Of a DNA stretch of 64,000 bases, positions 46,327 through 55,202 are shown piece after piece. The stretch is from Acidimicrobiia bacterium (GTDB lineage Bacteria; Actinomycetota; Acidimicrobiia; Spongiisociales; ZC4RG35). The notes beneath the pieces are model-generated. The model was given only the letters and a program-made list of their open reading frames with translations. It was not told the DNA's origin and did no database searches. The stretch's first letter is position 1. Every line of letters begins with the position of its first letter. Position numbers and translations under genes: made by a program. The stretch covers positions 144,552 through 208,551 of the forward strand of contig BPGJ01000003.1 in the NCBI GenBank assembly GCA_026002975.1. The letters are read 5' to 3'.

Positions 46327-47657
46327 GCGGTGAGCATCAGCACCCCAAGCAGGCTGGCTCCCACCATCACGACCGGTCGATAGCCTCGGTCACCCAGGAT
46401 GCCGGCCGCGATCGAGGCCCGGTGACCGGTGGTGCATCCCACGTACACCGGCCGGGTGGGATCCAGTCCTTCAGGGGTGGCGGCCACCAGGTCGGGCAGA
46501 TAGAAGTGGATCGACCCGGGTAGGTGGCCGTCCCGCCACTCGGACGGAGCCCGGACGTCCAGCACCTGAGGGTCTTCCTCGTCCAGTTCGAGGAACCCAC
46601 GGGCGGTGATCGTCCCATGCGACGCCACTGCCCTCCCCGAGTCGATCCAGGCGTCCATCCCCTGCATCCAGCCGACGACCCGGTCGAATCCCACCCGGCT
46701 CAACGCCGTCCTGGCCTCCCCGACGGTGTCCTCGTCGTCGAGCACCAGGACCAGAGGCGAGTCGAACGGCACCAGCCAGCCCACCCAGGTGGCGAAATCC
46801 TGGTTGGCTTCGATGCCCCATGAGCCCGGTATGTGGACCTCGGCGAAGGCTTCTTTGGGTCGCCCGTCGACCACCACGGCTCCCGACCCCTCCAGCTGCT
46901 CCGGCTCCAGCCGGGGCACCGGCGTGTCGGGCGGAGGGGGAGGGCCGAACAGGTTGATCGGCCCCATGTGGGCGTAGTAGGCCGGGAAGGGATCCAGCCG
47001 GGAGAGCTGGTCGTCGGCGAACGCCTCGGGGTCGCTGAAGGAGAGGGTAGGGTTGGTCTCTTTCTCGGTACCGATGGCCGACGTGGACGGCCCGGCCACG
47101 GTGGCGGTGCAGAAGCTGCCCGCCCCGTGGGTCGGGTAGAGAGCGACCGTATCGTCCAACTCGGCGAGTCGCCGGATCGAGGCCCACTGCATACGGGCCA
47201 GCTGACGGGCCCTCCGCTCACCCAGCAGGTCGGTTCGTCCCGCGGCGCCCACCAGCAGGCTGCCCCCCGAGAACACCGCCAGAGGACGCCCATCTTCCAC
47301 CACCAGATAGGAGGTGTGCTCGGGGGTGTGTCCCGGGGTGTGGATCGGAACGATCTCCAGACCGGCGAACGGGATCGGTTCACGGTGGAACGCCGGCCGA
47401 TGGGGATAGGCGACCCCGGAGCCGGCGGGCATCACCAGCTCGGCACCGGTCAGTTCGGCCAGGGTCTTGCCTCCCGACACGTAGTCGTTGTGGAGGTGGG
47501 TCTCCAACACGTATCGGGGTTCGACTCCCCGATCGTCTAGTACGTCGAGGAACCGTCCCACATCCCGCTGCACGTCCACCAAGATCCCCAGGCCCCGGTG
47601 GCACAGCACGTAGCTCAGGTCGCCCAAGCCTGGAGTGGAGATGGGTACGACTTCCAC
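46314..47657 (-). CDS. MBL-fold hydrolase fused to two rhodanese domains
   Basis: A 447-residue protein. The metallo-beta-lactamase domain (residues 1 to about 230) has ETHLHNDYVSGG, HTPGHTPEH and FSGGSLLVG, the persulfide-dioxygenase-like metal ligands with Tyr in the usual last His place. The first rhodanese domain (about 255-345) has Asp (VLVLDDED) where the active cysteine is expected; the second (about 365-447) has a cysteine in YVGCTTGHRAS. It probably oxidises or transfers persulfide sulfur. GTG at 47657 follows GGGAGG. A palindrome overlaps its promoter. Confidence 0.85.
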   Translation of the reverse strand: MEVVPISTPGLGDLSYVLCHRGLGILVDVQRDVGRFLDVLDDRGVEPRYVLETHLHNDYVSGGKTLAELTGAELVMPAGSGVAYPHRPAFHREPIPFAGLEIVPIHTPGHTPEHTSYLVVEDGRPLAVFSGGSLLVGAAGRTDLLGERRARQLARMQWASIRRLAELDDTVALYPTHGAGSFCTATVAGPSTSAIGTEKETNPTLSFSDPEAFADDQLSRLDPFPAYYAHMGPINLFGPPPPPDTPVPRLEPEQLEGSGAVVVDGRPKEAFAEVHIPGSWGIEANQDFATWVGWLVPFDSPLVLVLDDEDTVGEARTALSRVGFDRVVGWMQGMDAWIDSGRAVASHGTITARGFLELDEEDPQVLDVRAPSEWRDGHLPGSIHFYLPDLVAATPEGLDPTRPVYVGCTTGHRASIAAGILGDRGYRPVVMVGASLLGVLMLTAQSA

Positions 47658-47673
47658 GGCACCTCCCGGCGGA

Positions 47674-47697
47674 CTATATGCGCATCTACGAATATAG
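47674..47697. promoter_or_regulatory. Probable ArsR operator, site 1
   Basis: A 24-base palindrome, CTATATGCG-N6-CGAATATAG, with one mismatch between arms. It covers the -10 box of the minus-strand promoter for the MBL-rhodanese gene. The same 9-6-9 architecture recurs upstream of dsrE at 48106-48129. Confidence 0.7.
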
Positions 47698-47719
47698 AGC
47701 TCGGGGCGGGCCGAGACAA
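47691..47719 (-). promoter_or_regulatory. Promoter of the MBL-rhodanese gene
   Basis: On the minus strand TTGTCT (47719-47714) and TATATT (47696-47691) are 17 bases apart, 34 bases before the GTG. The -10 box lies inside the proposed ArsR operator, so binding should repress. Confidence 0.6.
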
Positions 47720-47728
47720 GGGGTCGGT

Positions 47729-48043
47729 TCAGTCGGACAGCCGGCCGAACTGCTCGGTCATGACCTCCCTGAGCAGGTCCATGGCCGCGGTGATCTTGGG
47801 AGAGGTGAGCGAGTAGTAGGACCACTGGCCGTCCTTGCGCACCTTGACAAGGCCCTTCTCCCGAAGAACAGCCAGATGCTGCGAGATGTTGGCCTGGGGC
47901 AGGTCCAATTCCTCGCACAGCTCGGTCACCGAGCGCTCACCGTCGCGCAGGGCATTGATGATCAGCAGCCGCTTGGGGTCGGCCAAGCCCTTGCACACAC
48001 TCGCATGCAGTCGATACAGCTCGGTGCGGATCGAGGTCTTCAC
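47729..48043 (-). CDS. ArsR-family repressor, likely sulfur-responsive
   Basis: A 104-residue winged-helix regulator. The recognition region is LCEELDLPQANISQHLAVLREKG and the wing GQWSYYSL. Cys17 and Cys43 are the only cysteines. Metal-sensing ArsR proteins use an ELCVCDL box; here the second cysteine is absent (ELCEEL), so a thiol-persulfide switch, as in SqrR/BigR, is more likely than metal sensing. It lies between two sulfur gene groups that carry matching palindromes. The GTG start at 48043 is chosen by family length. Confidence 0.8.
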   Translation of the reverse strand: MKTSIRTELYRLHASVCKGLADPKRLLIINALRDGERSVTELCEELDLPQANISQHLAVLREKGLVKVRKDGQWSYYSLTSPKITAAMDLLREVMTEQFGRLSD

Positions 48044-48082
48044 GACATCACTATGCCACGACCCCAGCGCAAACCCAATCCC

Positions 48083-48088
48083 TTGACA
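48083..48088 (+). promoter_or_regulatory. Consensus -35 box for the dsrE-tusA operon
   Basis: A perfect TTGACA lies 70 bases upstream of dsrE. The -10 box at the right distance is poor (GAAGAT after 17 bases) and falls in the left arm of the second palindrome. Confidence 0.45.
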
Positions 48089-48105
48089 TGCGGGGACACA
48101 CAAGC

Positions 48106-48129
48106 GAAGATTCGAATACACGCATATGG
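48106..48129. promoter_or_regulatory. Probable ArsR operator, site 2
   Basis: GAAGATTCG-N6-CGCATATGG has the same 9-6-9 layout as site 1 and agrees at 14 of 18 arm positions when site 1 is read on the other strand. It lies between the divergent arsR and dsrE genes and overlaps the expected -10 of dsrE. Confidence 0.6.
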
Positions 48130-48157
48130 CAGCTCGTCTGCCGGGGAGGAGGTCGCC

Positions 48158-48676
48158 ATGGCGCTCGAAGCCATCCAAGGCCAGCCACGACCCGAGCCGG
48201 AGCGGGAGAAGATGGTTCTCATCGCCGCTTCCGGGGACCTGGACAAGGCCTGGCCGGTTCTGATCCTGGCCACCACCGGAGCCGCCTACGGGATGGACGT
48301 CACCGTGTTCTTCACCTTCTGGGGGTTGGGCATCCTGAAACGTCCCGAAGCCGGCCTGACCGGGGAGGACTGGCGGCAGAAGCTGCTGTCGGTGTTCAAC
48401 CGGGGCACCCCTCAGCATCTCCAGCTCTCCAAACTCAACTTCGGGGGTCTGGGAGCCAAGATGATGCGCGACCTGGCCGACAAGCACAAGGTGGCCTCGG
48501 TCCAGGAGCTGCTCACCCTCGCCCAGCAGATGGGGGTGAAGCTGTGGCCCTGCCAGATGACCATGGACCTTATGGGGTTGAGGAGAGAAGACCTGATCGA
48601 CGGACTCGACGAACCGGCCGGGGCGGGTTCTGCGATCAGCCTGATGAAACAAGCCAAGATCAGTCTGTTCATCTGA
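48158..48676 (+). CDS. DsrE/DsrF-like sulfur-carrier protein
   Basis: A 172-residue DsrE-family protein: MVLIAASGDLDKAWPVLILAT, then AAYGMDVTVFFTFWGLGIL, and a C-terminal LWPCQMTMDLMGL holding the cysteine in the position used by DsrE2-type carriers. It passes sulfane sulfur between partners, here most likely TusA and the rhodanese. GGGGAGGAGG is upstream of the ATG. Dsr-type sulfur carriers beside TusA and a molybdoenzyme are typical of sulfur oxidation loci. Confidence 0.8.
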   Translation: MALEAIQGQPRPEPEREKMVLIAASGDLDKAWPVLILATTGAAYGMDVTVFFTFWGLGILKRPEAGLTGEDWRQKLLSVFNRGTPQHLQLSKLNFGGLGAKMMRDLADKHKVASVQELLTLAQQMGVKLWPCQMTMDLMGLRREDLIDGLDEPAGAGSAISLMKQAKISLFI

Positions 48677-48689
48677 GAAGGAGGAGACG

Positions 48690-48917
48690 ATGACGGCCGA
48701 CGTGGTGGTGGACGCACGCGGTTTGCAATGTCCCATGCCGGTGATCAAGCTGAGCCAGGCGATCATGGGTGCAGAGGCGGGACAGACGATCGAGCTGGTT
48801 TCGACCGACCGGGGATCCTGCTCGGACGTTCCCGCCTGGGTGGCCGACATGGGACACGTCCTCAAAGAGCAGTTCGAGACCGACGGCGAGTTCCACTTCG
48901 TGATCGAGAAGGCATGA
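48690..48917 (+). CDS. tusA: TusA-family sulfurtransferase
   Basis: A 75-residue TusA: DARGLQCPMPVIKLSQAI has the sulfur-accepting Cys14 in the CPxP motif, and FHFVIEKA ends the second strand pair. It carries persulfide sulfur. AAGGAGGAGA precedes the ATG, and the stop overlaps the next gene as ATGA. Confidence 0.9.
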   Translation: MTADVVVDARGLQCPMPVIKLSQAIMGAEAGQTIELVSTDRGSCSDVPAWVADMGHVLKEQFETDGEFHFVIEKA

Positions 48918-50404
48918 TCGGGGAGGTCGATGCGGCGTCGGCCGCCCAATGGGTCAAGGTCATAGACCACACCCGTTGCATCGGGTGTCATGCCTGCACC
49001 ACCGCCTGCAAATCGGAGAACCAGGTCCCCCTGGGAGTCACCCGCACCTACGTCAAGTACGTCGACGTGGGCGCCTTCCCCAACAGCCGGCGAGTGTTCC
49101 AGGTCACCAGATGCAACATGTGCGAGGACGCCCCCTGTGTGGCGGCGTGCCCCACCTCGGCGATGTACCGGCGGGACGACGGGATCGTCGACTTCGACAA
49201 GCGGGCGTGCATCGGATGCAAGGCGTGCATGGCCGCCTGCCCCTACGACGCCATCTTCATCAACCCCGAGGATCACTCCGCCGAGAAGTGCAACTTCTGC
49301 GCCCACCGGCTCGACCTGGGTCTCGAACCGGCGTGCGTGGTGGTCTGCCCCACCGAGGCGATCCTGGTGGGCGACCTGCGGGACCCGACCTCGAGGGTCT
49401 CCCATCTCGTGCAGAGAACCCCGGTGTCGGTACGTCGACCCGAGAAGGAAACCCGACCCAAGCTGTTCTACCTGGGCGCCCACCAGGCGACCCTCGACCC
49501 TCTGGCGGCTAGGCGGCCCGACGGGGACATCTACATGTGGAGCGAGAAGGGGGATGGCGTCGAGTCGGGACATCCCCGCCCCAACTCGTCGGCGGCCGCC
49601 CTGCTCTCCTACGACGTTCCCCATCGAATTCCGTGGGATTGGCGGGTCGGTCTCTACACGTGGACCAAGTCGATCGCGGCCGGCGTCTACCTGGTGGCGA
49701 TCTTGGCGGCCCTACTCGGGTTGTTGCAGTGGGAATCCGGGGTGGTCCGATGGACCGCTCCCCTGGTAGCGATGGGTTTCCTGGCGATCACTGGCGGGAT
49801 CCTGATCGCCGACCTGGAACACCCGGAACGGTTCTACTACCTGTTCACCCGGCCGCAACCGAAGAGCTGGCTGGTTCGGGGCGCGGTGGTCCTTCTGGTC
49901 TACGGAGCGGTGCTGGCACTCCACCTGGCCGGTTCACTGGTCGGGTGGACCGGCCTTCACCGGGGGTTGGCCTGGGTCGGCATCCCCGCCGCGGTGGCGG
50001 CCGCCGTGTACACCGCTTGGCTGTTCGCCCAGGCCAAAGCCCGGGACCTGTGGCAGAGCCCGCTCCTGGCTCCCCACCTGGCCGTCCAGGCGGTACTGGC
50101 CGGCTCGGCCTTCCTGGCGCCTCTGGTCGATGGGCTGGCGGGCTGGGTGGCCGGCTCGGCAGCCGCGCATCTGGTGCTGGTGGCCGCCGAGACCACCCTC
50201 ACCCACCCGACCGCCCACGCCGCCCTGGCGGTCCACGAGATGACCCGGGGACGCTACGCCCCCTGGTTCTGGTTCGGGGTCGTGGCAGTCGGACTGACGG
50301 TCGTCACGCCGTGGATCGGAGTGCTGGCCCCAGTCGGGCTGGTCGGCCTCCTGGCCCACGAACACGCCTACGTGCAAGCCGGTCAGGCGGTGCCACTCGC
50401 ATGA
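48914..50404 (+). CDS. Fused 4Fe-4S electron-transfer and NrfD-type membrane subunit
   Basis: A 496-residue fusion of two subunits usually encoded separately. Residues 1 to about 240 have four cysteine groups (CIGCHACTTAC, CNMCEDAPCVAAC, CIGCKACMAAC, CNFC...CVVVC) for four 4Fe-4S clusters, as in PsrB/DmsB/SoeB. Residues about 245-490 hold some eight membrane helices with ITGGILIADLEHPERFYYLF, the NrfD/PsrC quinone-site region. It would carry electrons between the catalytic subunit and the quinone pool. Confidence 0.88.
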   Translation: MIGEVDAASAAQWVKVIDHTRCIGCHACTTACKSENQVPLGVTRTYVKYVDVGAFPNSRRVFQVTRCNMCEDAPCVAACPTSAMYRRDDGIVDFDKRACIGCKACMAACPYDAIFINPEDHSAEKCNFCAHRLDLGLEPACVVVCPTEAILVGDLRDPTSRVSHLVQRTPVSVRRPEKETRPKLFYLGAHQATLDPLAARRPDGDIYMWSEKGDGVESGHPRPNSSAAALLSYDVPHRIPWDWRVGLYTWTKSIAAGVYLVAILAALLGLLQWESGVVRWTAPLVAMGFLAITGGILIADLEHPERFYYLFTRPQPKSWLVRGAVVLLVYGAVLALHLAGSLVGWTGLHRGLAWVGIPAAVAAAVYTAWLFAQAKARDLWQSPLLAPHLAVQAVLAGSAFLAPLVDGLAGWVAGSAAAHLVLVAAETTLTHPTAHAALAVHEMTRGRYAPWFWFGVVAVGLTVVTPWIGVLAPVGLVGLLAHEHAYVQAGQAVPLA

Positions 50405-50415
50405 GAAGGAGGGAC

Positions 50416-53261
50416 ATGGACCATACGTTCTATCAGGGCCCCTCGGGAACCCACCTGGCGGCATTCCCCCCCAAGGAGAGATGGGACGACTGGGTCGAGT
50501 TGGATTCCCGCGCCTGGCCGGAACGGAGGGAGCGGCGTTCCACGTTGGTGCCGACCACCTGCTTCAACTGCGAGTCGGCCTGTGGGCTCCTGGCATACGT
50601 CGACCCCGACACCCTCCAGATCCGGAAGTTCGAAGGCAATCCGGAGCATCCCGGCTCGAGGGGGAAGAACTGCGCCAAAGGCCCGGCCACCATCAACCAG
50701 GTCACCGACCCCGACCGGATACTCCACCCCCTGCGCCGGGTCGGAAACCGGGGCGAAGGGCGATGGGAGCGGGTGACCTGGGACGAAGCCCTCGACGACA
50801 TCGCCTCACGCATCCGCACAGCCTTGGAAGAGGGACGCCACCACCAGATCATGTATCACGTGGGGAGGCCGGGCGAAGACGGGTTCACCGAACGGGTCCT
50901 CGCCTCGTGGGGAGTCGACGGACACAACTCCCACACCAACGTCTGCTCGTCCGGAGCCCGGGCCGGCTTTCAATACTGGATGGGCATCGACCGTCCCAGC
51001 CCCGACCACGCCAACGCCGACGTCATCTACCTGATCTCCTCCCACCTGGAGACCGGCCACTACTTCAACCCGCACGCCCAGCGGATAATCGAAGCCCGGC
51101 AGCGGGGAGCCAAGGTGGTGGTGCTCGACACCCGGCTCTCCAACACCGCCACCCACGCCGACTACTGGCTGGCGCCGTATCCGGGCAGCGAAGCCGCCAT
51201 CAACCTGGCGATCGCCAACCACCTGATCCGGACCCGGCGATACGATCGGGAGTTCGTACGCCGTTGGTGGAACTGGGAGCAATACCTGGCGCACGAGCAT
51301 CCGCACCGGCCCCGCACCTTCGAGGCCTTCGAGGAGGTCCTCGCCGAGCTGTACGCGGGATACACCTTCGAGTTCGCCTCGGCCGAGTCGGGCATTCCCG
51401 CCGAGACGCTGCGAGAAGTAGCCGAGCTCGTCGCCGGCGCCGGCCGTCGGTTCTCGACCCACAACTGGAGGTCGGCCGCGGCCGGGAACCTGGGAGGCTG
51501 GCAGGTGTCCCGCACCCTGTTCATGATCAGCGCCCTCCTCGGGGCGGTGGCCACCCCGGGAGGGACCTTTCCCAACGCCTGGAACAAGTTCGTGCCTCGG
51601 CCCCCCTACCTCCCGCCCCACCCGGTGAGCTGGAACGAGCTCACCTGGCCGCTCGAGTATCCGTTGGCGATGAACGAGCTGTCGTTCCTGCTGCCGCACT
51701 TCCTCGAGGAGGGTCGGGGGTATGTGGACGTCTACTTCACTCGGGTGTACAACCCGGTGTGGACGAACCCCGACGGTTTCTCCTGGATCGAGGTCCTCAC
51801 CGACCCCGAAAAGATCGGCCTCCACGTCGCCTTGACCCCGACCTGGTCGGAGACCGCCTTCTACGCCGACTACGTCCTGCCGATGGGTCATGCGTCCGAA
51901 CGGCACGACCTCCACTCCTACGAGCAGTACGACGGACAGTGGATCGCGTTCAGGCAGCCGGTCGCCCGGGCGGCGGCAGCACGCCAGCGGCCGGGAGGTG
52001 GCCGACTCCCGGGAGGTGAACCCCGGTGAGGTCTGGGAGGAGAACGAGTTCTGGATCGAGCTGTCGTGGCGGATCGACCCGGACGGAAGCCTGGGGATCC
52101 GCCGGTTCTACGAGGCGCCCGATCGTCCCGGCGAGAAGATGACCGTCGACGACTACTACGGGTGGATCTTCGCCAACTCGGTGCCCGGGCTCCCCGAGAA
52201 GGCAGCCGCCGAGGGACTCACACCCCTCCAGTACATGCGCCGCTACGGAGCCTACGAGGTGCGCAGGGGAGTCGGTCCCCTCCATGAGGTCGAGGTGCCC
52301 GACGACGAGCTGGAAGACGTCGCGGTCGACGAGTTCGGGAGGGTCTACACCCGGGCTCCTCTACCGCCCGACCCCTACCCCAATCTCGCTCCCACCGGCG
52401 CCCCCGAACCCGACCCGGAGGGGAGACGGCCGGTGGGGGTGATGGTCGACGGAAAGGTGCTCAGGGGTTGGCCTACCCCATCCGGGAGGCTGGAGTTCTA
52501 CTCCCGCACCCTGGTCGAATGGGGTTGGCCCGAATACGCCATCCCGACCTACATCGAGAGCCACATCCATCCCTCCCGGCTGGAGGAAGGCCAGATGCCG
52601 CTCATCTCCACCTTCCGGCTGCCGGTGCAGATCCACACCCGGTCGGCCAACGCCAAATGGCTCGACGAGATCGCCCACACCAACCCCCTGTGGATCCATC
52701 CCCAGGACGCCGCCCGCCTCGGGATCGCCACCGGGGACCTGGTACGGGTGGAGACCGAGCTGGGCCACTTCGTGGTGAAGGCCTGGGTGACCGAGGGGAT
52801 CCGGCCGGGTGTCGTGGCGTGCAGCCACCACATGGGTAGGTGGAGGTTGTCCGAGAACGGTCAACGTCAAGCCATGGCCCTGGTCGACCTCGACAGGGAC
52901 GGAACCCGTTGGACGTTGCGTCGACGCAAAGGAGTCGAGCCCTACCCGTCGACCGATCCCGACACCGCCCGAATCTGGTGGAGCGACGTGGGCATCCACC
53001 AGAACCTCACCTTCGGGGTGCATCCCGACCCCATCTCGGGGCAGCACTGCTGGCACCAGGCGGTGCGGGTCCGCGAGAGCCGAACCCGGGGACCGCTACG
53101 GCGACGTGATGGTGGACACCTCCCGTTCGAGAGAGGTGTACCGACGGTGGCTGGAGATGACCCGGTCGGCGCTCGGGGTGTCCCCCGACGGGACCCGGCG
53201 GCCACGCTGGATAATGCGGCCCCTCAAACCGATAGAACAGGCCTGGCTCCTACCCCGGTGA
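50416..53261 (+). CDS. Molybdopterin oxidoreductase catalytic subunit (Psr/Phs/Soe type), two apparent frameshifts
   Basis: Large subunit of a complex iron-sulfur molybdoenzyme, about 948 residues once joined. Frame 1 (to about 51980) has the proximal cluster CFNCESAC...GKNCAKG and SHTNVCSSGAR with a likely cysteine ligand to molybdenum, the type used by polysulfide, thiosulfate and sulfite enzymes. Frame 2 (about 51980-53075) has EVNPGEVWEENEFW, GWPTPSGRLEFY and the cofactor-binding RSANAKWLDEIAHTNPLW. Frame 3 (to 53261) has GDRYGDVMVD and the end RPLKPIEQAWLLPR. Both breaks fit one extra base; the protein is otherwise intact, so assembly error is plausible. I see no twin-arginine signal. 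Neighbours suggest oxidation of sulfite or reduction of sulfur compounds. Confidence 0.75.
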
Positions 53262-54073
53262 CCTGGGTCGTCGCAATCGTCGCGGCGACGACCGCCGCCT
53301 TCGGGGTGACCGGCGGGATCGGTGGTGCGGTCCTCATGGTGCCCATACTCGTGTTCCTGGGGGTGCCGCCCCTCCAGGCCGGACCCCTCGGTCTCCTCAT
53401 GGTGGTGGCCGGATCGGTCGCCGCCGCCCCGAGGCAGCTGGAGGCCAGGCTGGTGAATCACCGGTTGGGTATCACGGTTGAGCTGGCTGCGGGTTCGGGT
53501 GCGGTGGCGGGGGCGCTCGCCTCGGTGGCGCTTTCCGAGCAGGTGGTGATCTGGATGCTGGCGCTGGCCGCCCTGATCGCAGCCGGGTTGGGAGGAAGGA
53601 GCCGTCCCCTTCGCAACCCGCCGGTGCCCGGGTTGACGGCCGACGCGGTCGGGGAACGGATCGGCGCTCTGGCTGGTGCTTATCCGCTCGACGGGGGAGT
53701 CGCTCCCTATCGGGTGCGGCGACTGCCGCTGGGGCTGGGTCTGATGACGGTTGCCGGGTTCCTGGCGGGAGCCACCGGCACCAGCGGTGGATTCCTCAAG
53801 TCGCCGGTGATGAGCGAGGTGATGACCGTGCCGGTGAAGGTGGCGGCTGCCACCACCACCTTCACGGTGGGTCTCACCGGGGTGGCGGCGCTGGGGGTGG
53901 CCATCGCCCAGGGTCGTCTGGTGTTCCCCGACGCGTCGGCGGTGCTGGTGGGCAGCCTGGTGGGGGGCTGGCTGGGGGCCCATTTCCAGACCCGGCTCTC
54001 GCCCGCGCTGGTGCGCCGGGTGCTGGCGGGCTTGCTGGTGGTGGTGGCGGTGGCGCTGGTGGCGACCCGATGA
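53258..54073 (+). CDS. TauE/SafE family sulfur-anion transporter
   Basis: A 271-residue membrane protein with about eight helices and two family half-repeats: AAFGVTGGIGGAVLMVPILV and AGFLAGATGTSGGFLKSPVM. Members move sulfite, sulfoacetate or related anions across the membrane. The GTG start overlaps the molybdoenzyme stop as GTGA, so export or uptake of its substrate or product is likely. Confidence 0.85.
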   Translation: MTWVVAIVAATTAAFGVTGGIGGAVLMVPILVFLGVPPLQAGPLGLLMVVAGSVAAAPRQLEARLVNHRLGITVELAAGSGAVAGALASVALSEQVVIWMLALAALIAAGLGGRSRPLRNPPVPGLTADAVGERIGALAGAYPLDGGVAPYRVRRLPLGLGLMTVAGFLAGATGTSGGFLKSPVMSEVMTVPVKVAAATTTFTVGLTGVAALGVAIAQGRLVFPDASAVLVGSLVGGWLGAHFQTRLSPALVRRVLAGLLVVVAVALVATR

Positions 54074-54339
54074 GCCGGGTCAGCGGCGTCACCGGGCGGC
54101 GTCAGGGACGGGCCCTGCGGTTCGTCGCTTGGGCAGTGGTGGTACTCGCCGCGGTGTCGATGATCTGGGAGGTGCCCGAGGCGGGTTGGGGTGCGGTGGG
54201 GTTGCTGTGGGCGACCCCCCCGGGCCGTCTGCTGTGGCTGATGTTCCGGTGGGGTCAGGAGCGCGATTGGGGGTTCGTGGTCGCCGGAGCCGGCCTGCTG
54301 GTGGTGATCGCGGTCGGGGTGGTGTTGGGGTCTCGTTAG
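54070..54339 (+). CDS. Small membrane protein, DUF1634-like
   Basis: An 89-residue protein with two clear hydrophobic helices (about 17-37 and 68-87) and a weaker one between. Small DUF1634-type proteins often follow TauE/SafE genes, as here, and may be accessory subunits. The ATG overlaps the transporter stop as ATGA. The next 266 bases, up to AbiEi, hold no gene I can support apart from the AbiE promoter region. Confidence 0.6.
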   Translation: MSRVSGVTGRRQGRALRFVAWAVVVLAAVSMIWEVPEAGWGAVGLLWATPPGRLLWLMFRWGQERDWGFVVAGAGLLVVIAVGVVLGSR

Positions 54340-54562
54340 ACGGCTGGGTCTGCTCCTGGTGGGGGAGCGGCGACGTAGGGTGGTCTTGGGAGGGATCCCG
54401 GCAGTGACGGTCTTCGGACGGGCTTGGGGCTCGTGAAGGAGATGGTCGCCGGGGTCCCTACTACGAACTGCTCTCCGAGACGGACGAAACTCCTGACGCC
54501 AACGGATGACTGCTGAACGGTCGGAGTCACGGTGGACCCGTCGACCGCGTGTGTTACGTATG

Positions 54563-54589
54563 CTCGGCAGAGAGTATAGTATTGCCGAG
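54563..54589 (+). promoter_or_regulatory. AbiE operator overlapping the promoter -10
   Basis: Perfect seven-base arms CTCGGCA (54563-54569) and TGCCGAG (54583-54589) flank 13 bases that contain the -10 box TATAGT (54575-54580). AbiEi-type antitoxins repress their operons through such inverted repeats. The antitoxin ATG is 17 bases downstream. Confidence 0.7.
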
Positions 54590-54605
54590 GTATCGGAACA
54601 CCGAG

Positions 54606-55202
54606 ATGTCGAAAACAGAACTCGTGCTCGATCTTGTGCGGAGGATCGGCGTGGTTCGACCACGCGATCTCGACGCCCATGGGATTCCCCGGATCTATCT
54701 GACCCGGCTGGTTCGCCGCGGGCTTCTCGAGCGGGTGGGCCGAGGCCTCTACACCCTGCCCGATGCCGAGGTCAGCGAGCATCGTACGCTGGCCGAGGCC
54801 GCCAGGCAGGTCCCCCACGGTGTGGTCTGCCTGCTCTCGGCTCTGCGCTTCCACGAACTCACCACTCAGAATCCCTTCGAGGTGTGGATGGCCGTTCATC
54901 ACAAGGCTTGGAGCCCCCGGTCGGATGGACCACCGCTGCGGATCGTGCGGATGTCGGGGTCCGCCTTCGACAGTGGGGTCGAGTCCCACCAGATCGAGGG
55001 AGTAACCGTTCGTGTCTACGGTGCGGCCAAGACCGTGGCCGACTGCTTCAAGTTCCGCAGCAAGGTCGGCCTCGACGTGGCCCTGGAGGCGCTACGGGAC
55101 TACCGGCGGGCCTACCCCGCCGGCATGGACGACCTCTGGCGGTACGCCAAGATATGCCGGGTCTCCTCTGTGATCCGTCCCTACCTGGAGGCCCTGGGGT
55201 GA
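54606..55202 (+). CDS. abiEi: Type IV antitoxin AbiEi
   Basis: A 198-residue AbiEi antitoxin. The N-terminal winged helix is RRIGVVRPRDLDAHGIPRIY with LTRLVRRGLLERVGRGLYTLPD; the C-terminal domain has VCLLSALRFHELTTQ and the DCFKFRSKVGLDVALEALRD signature. It represses its own operon and neutralises AbiEii. The ATG at 54606 fits the family start; the frame opens further upstream inside the promoter. Confidence 0.9.
   Translation: MSKTELVLDLVRRIGVVRPRDLDAHGIPRIYLTRLVRRGLLERVGRGLYTLPDAEVSEHRTLAEAARQVPHGVVCLLSALRFHELTTQNPFEVWMAVHHKAWSPRSDGPPLRIVRMSGSAFDSGVESHQIEGVTVRVYGAAKTVADCFKFRSKVGLDVALEALRDYRRAYPAGMDDLWRYAKICRVSSVIRPYLEALG

Noticed and set aside
54340..54562. Possible gene or RNA between the DUF1634-like gene and AbiEi
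   Set aside because: No frame has a start with ribosome site and family motif, and no strong hairpin or known RNA pattern is visible.
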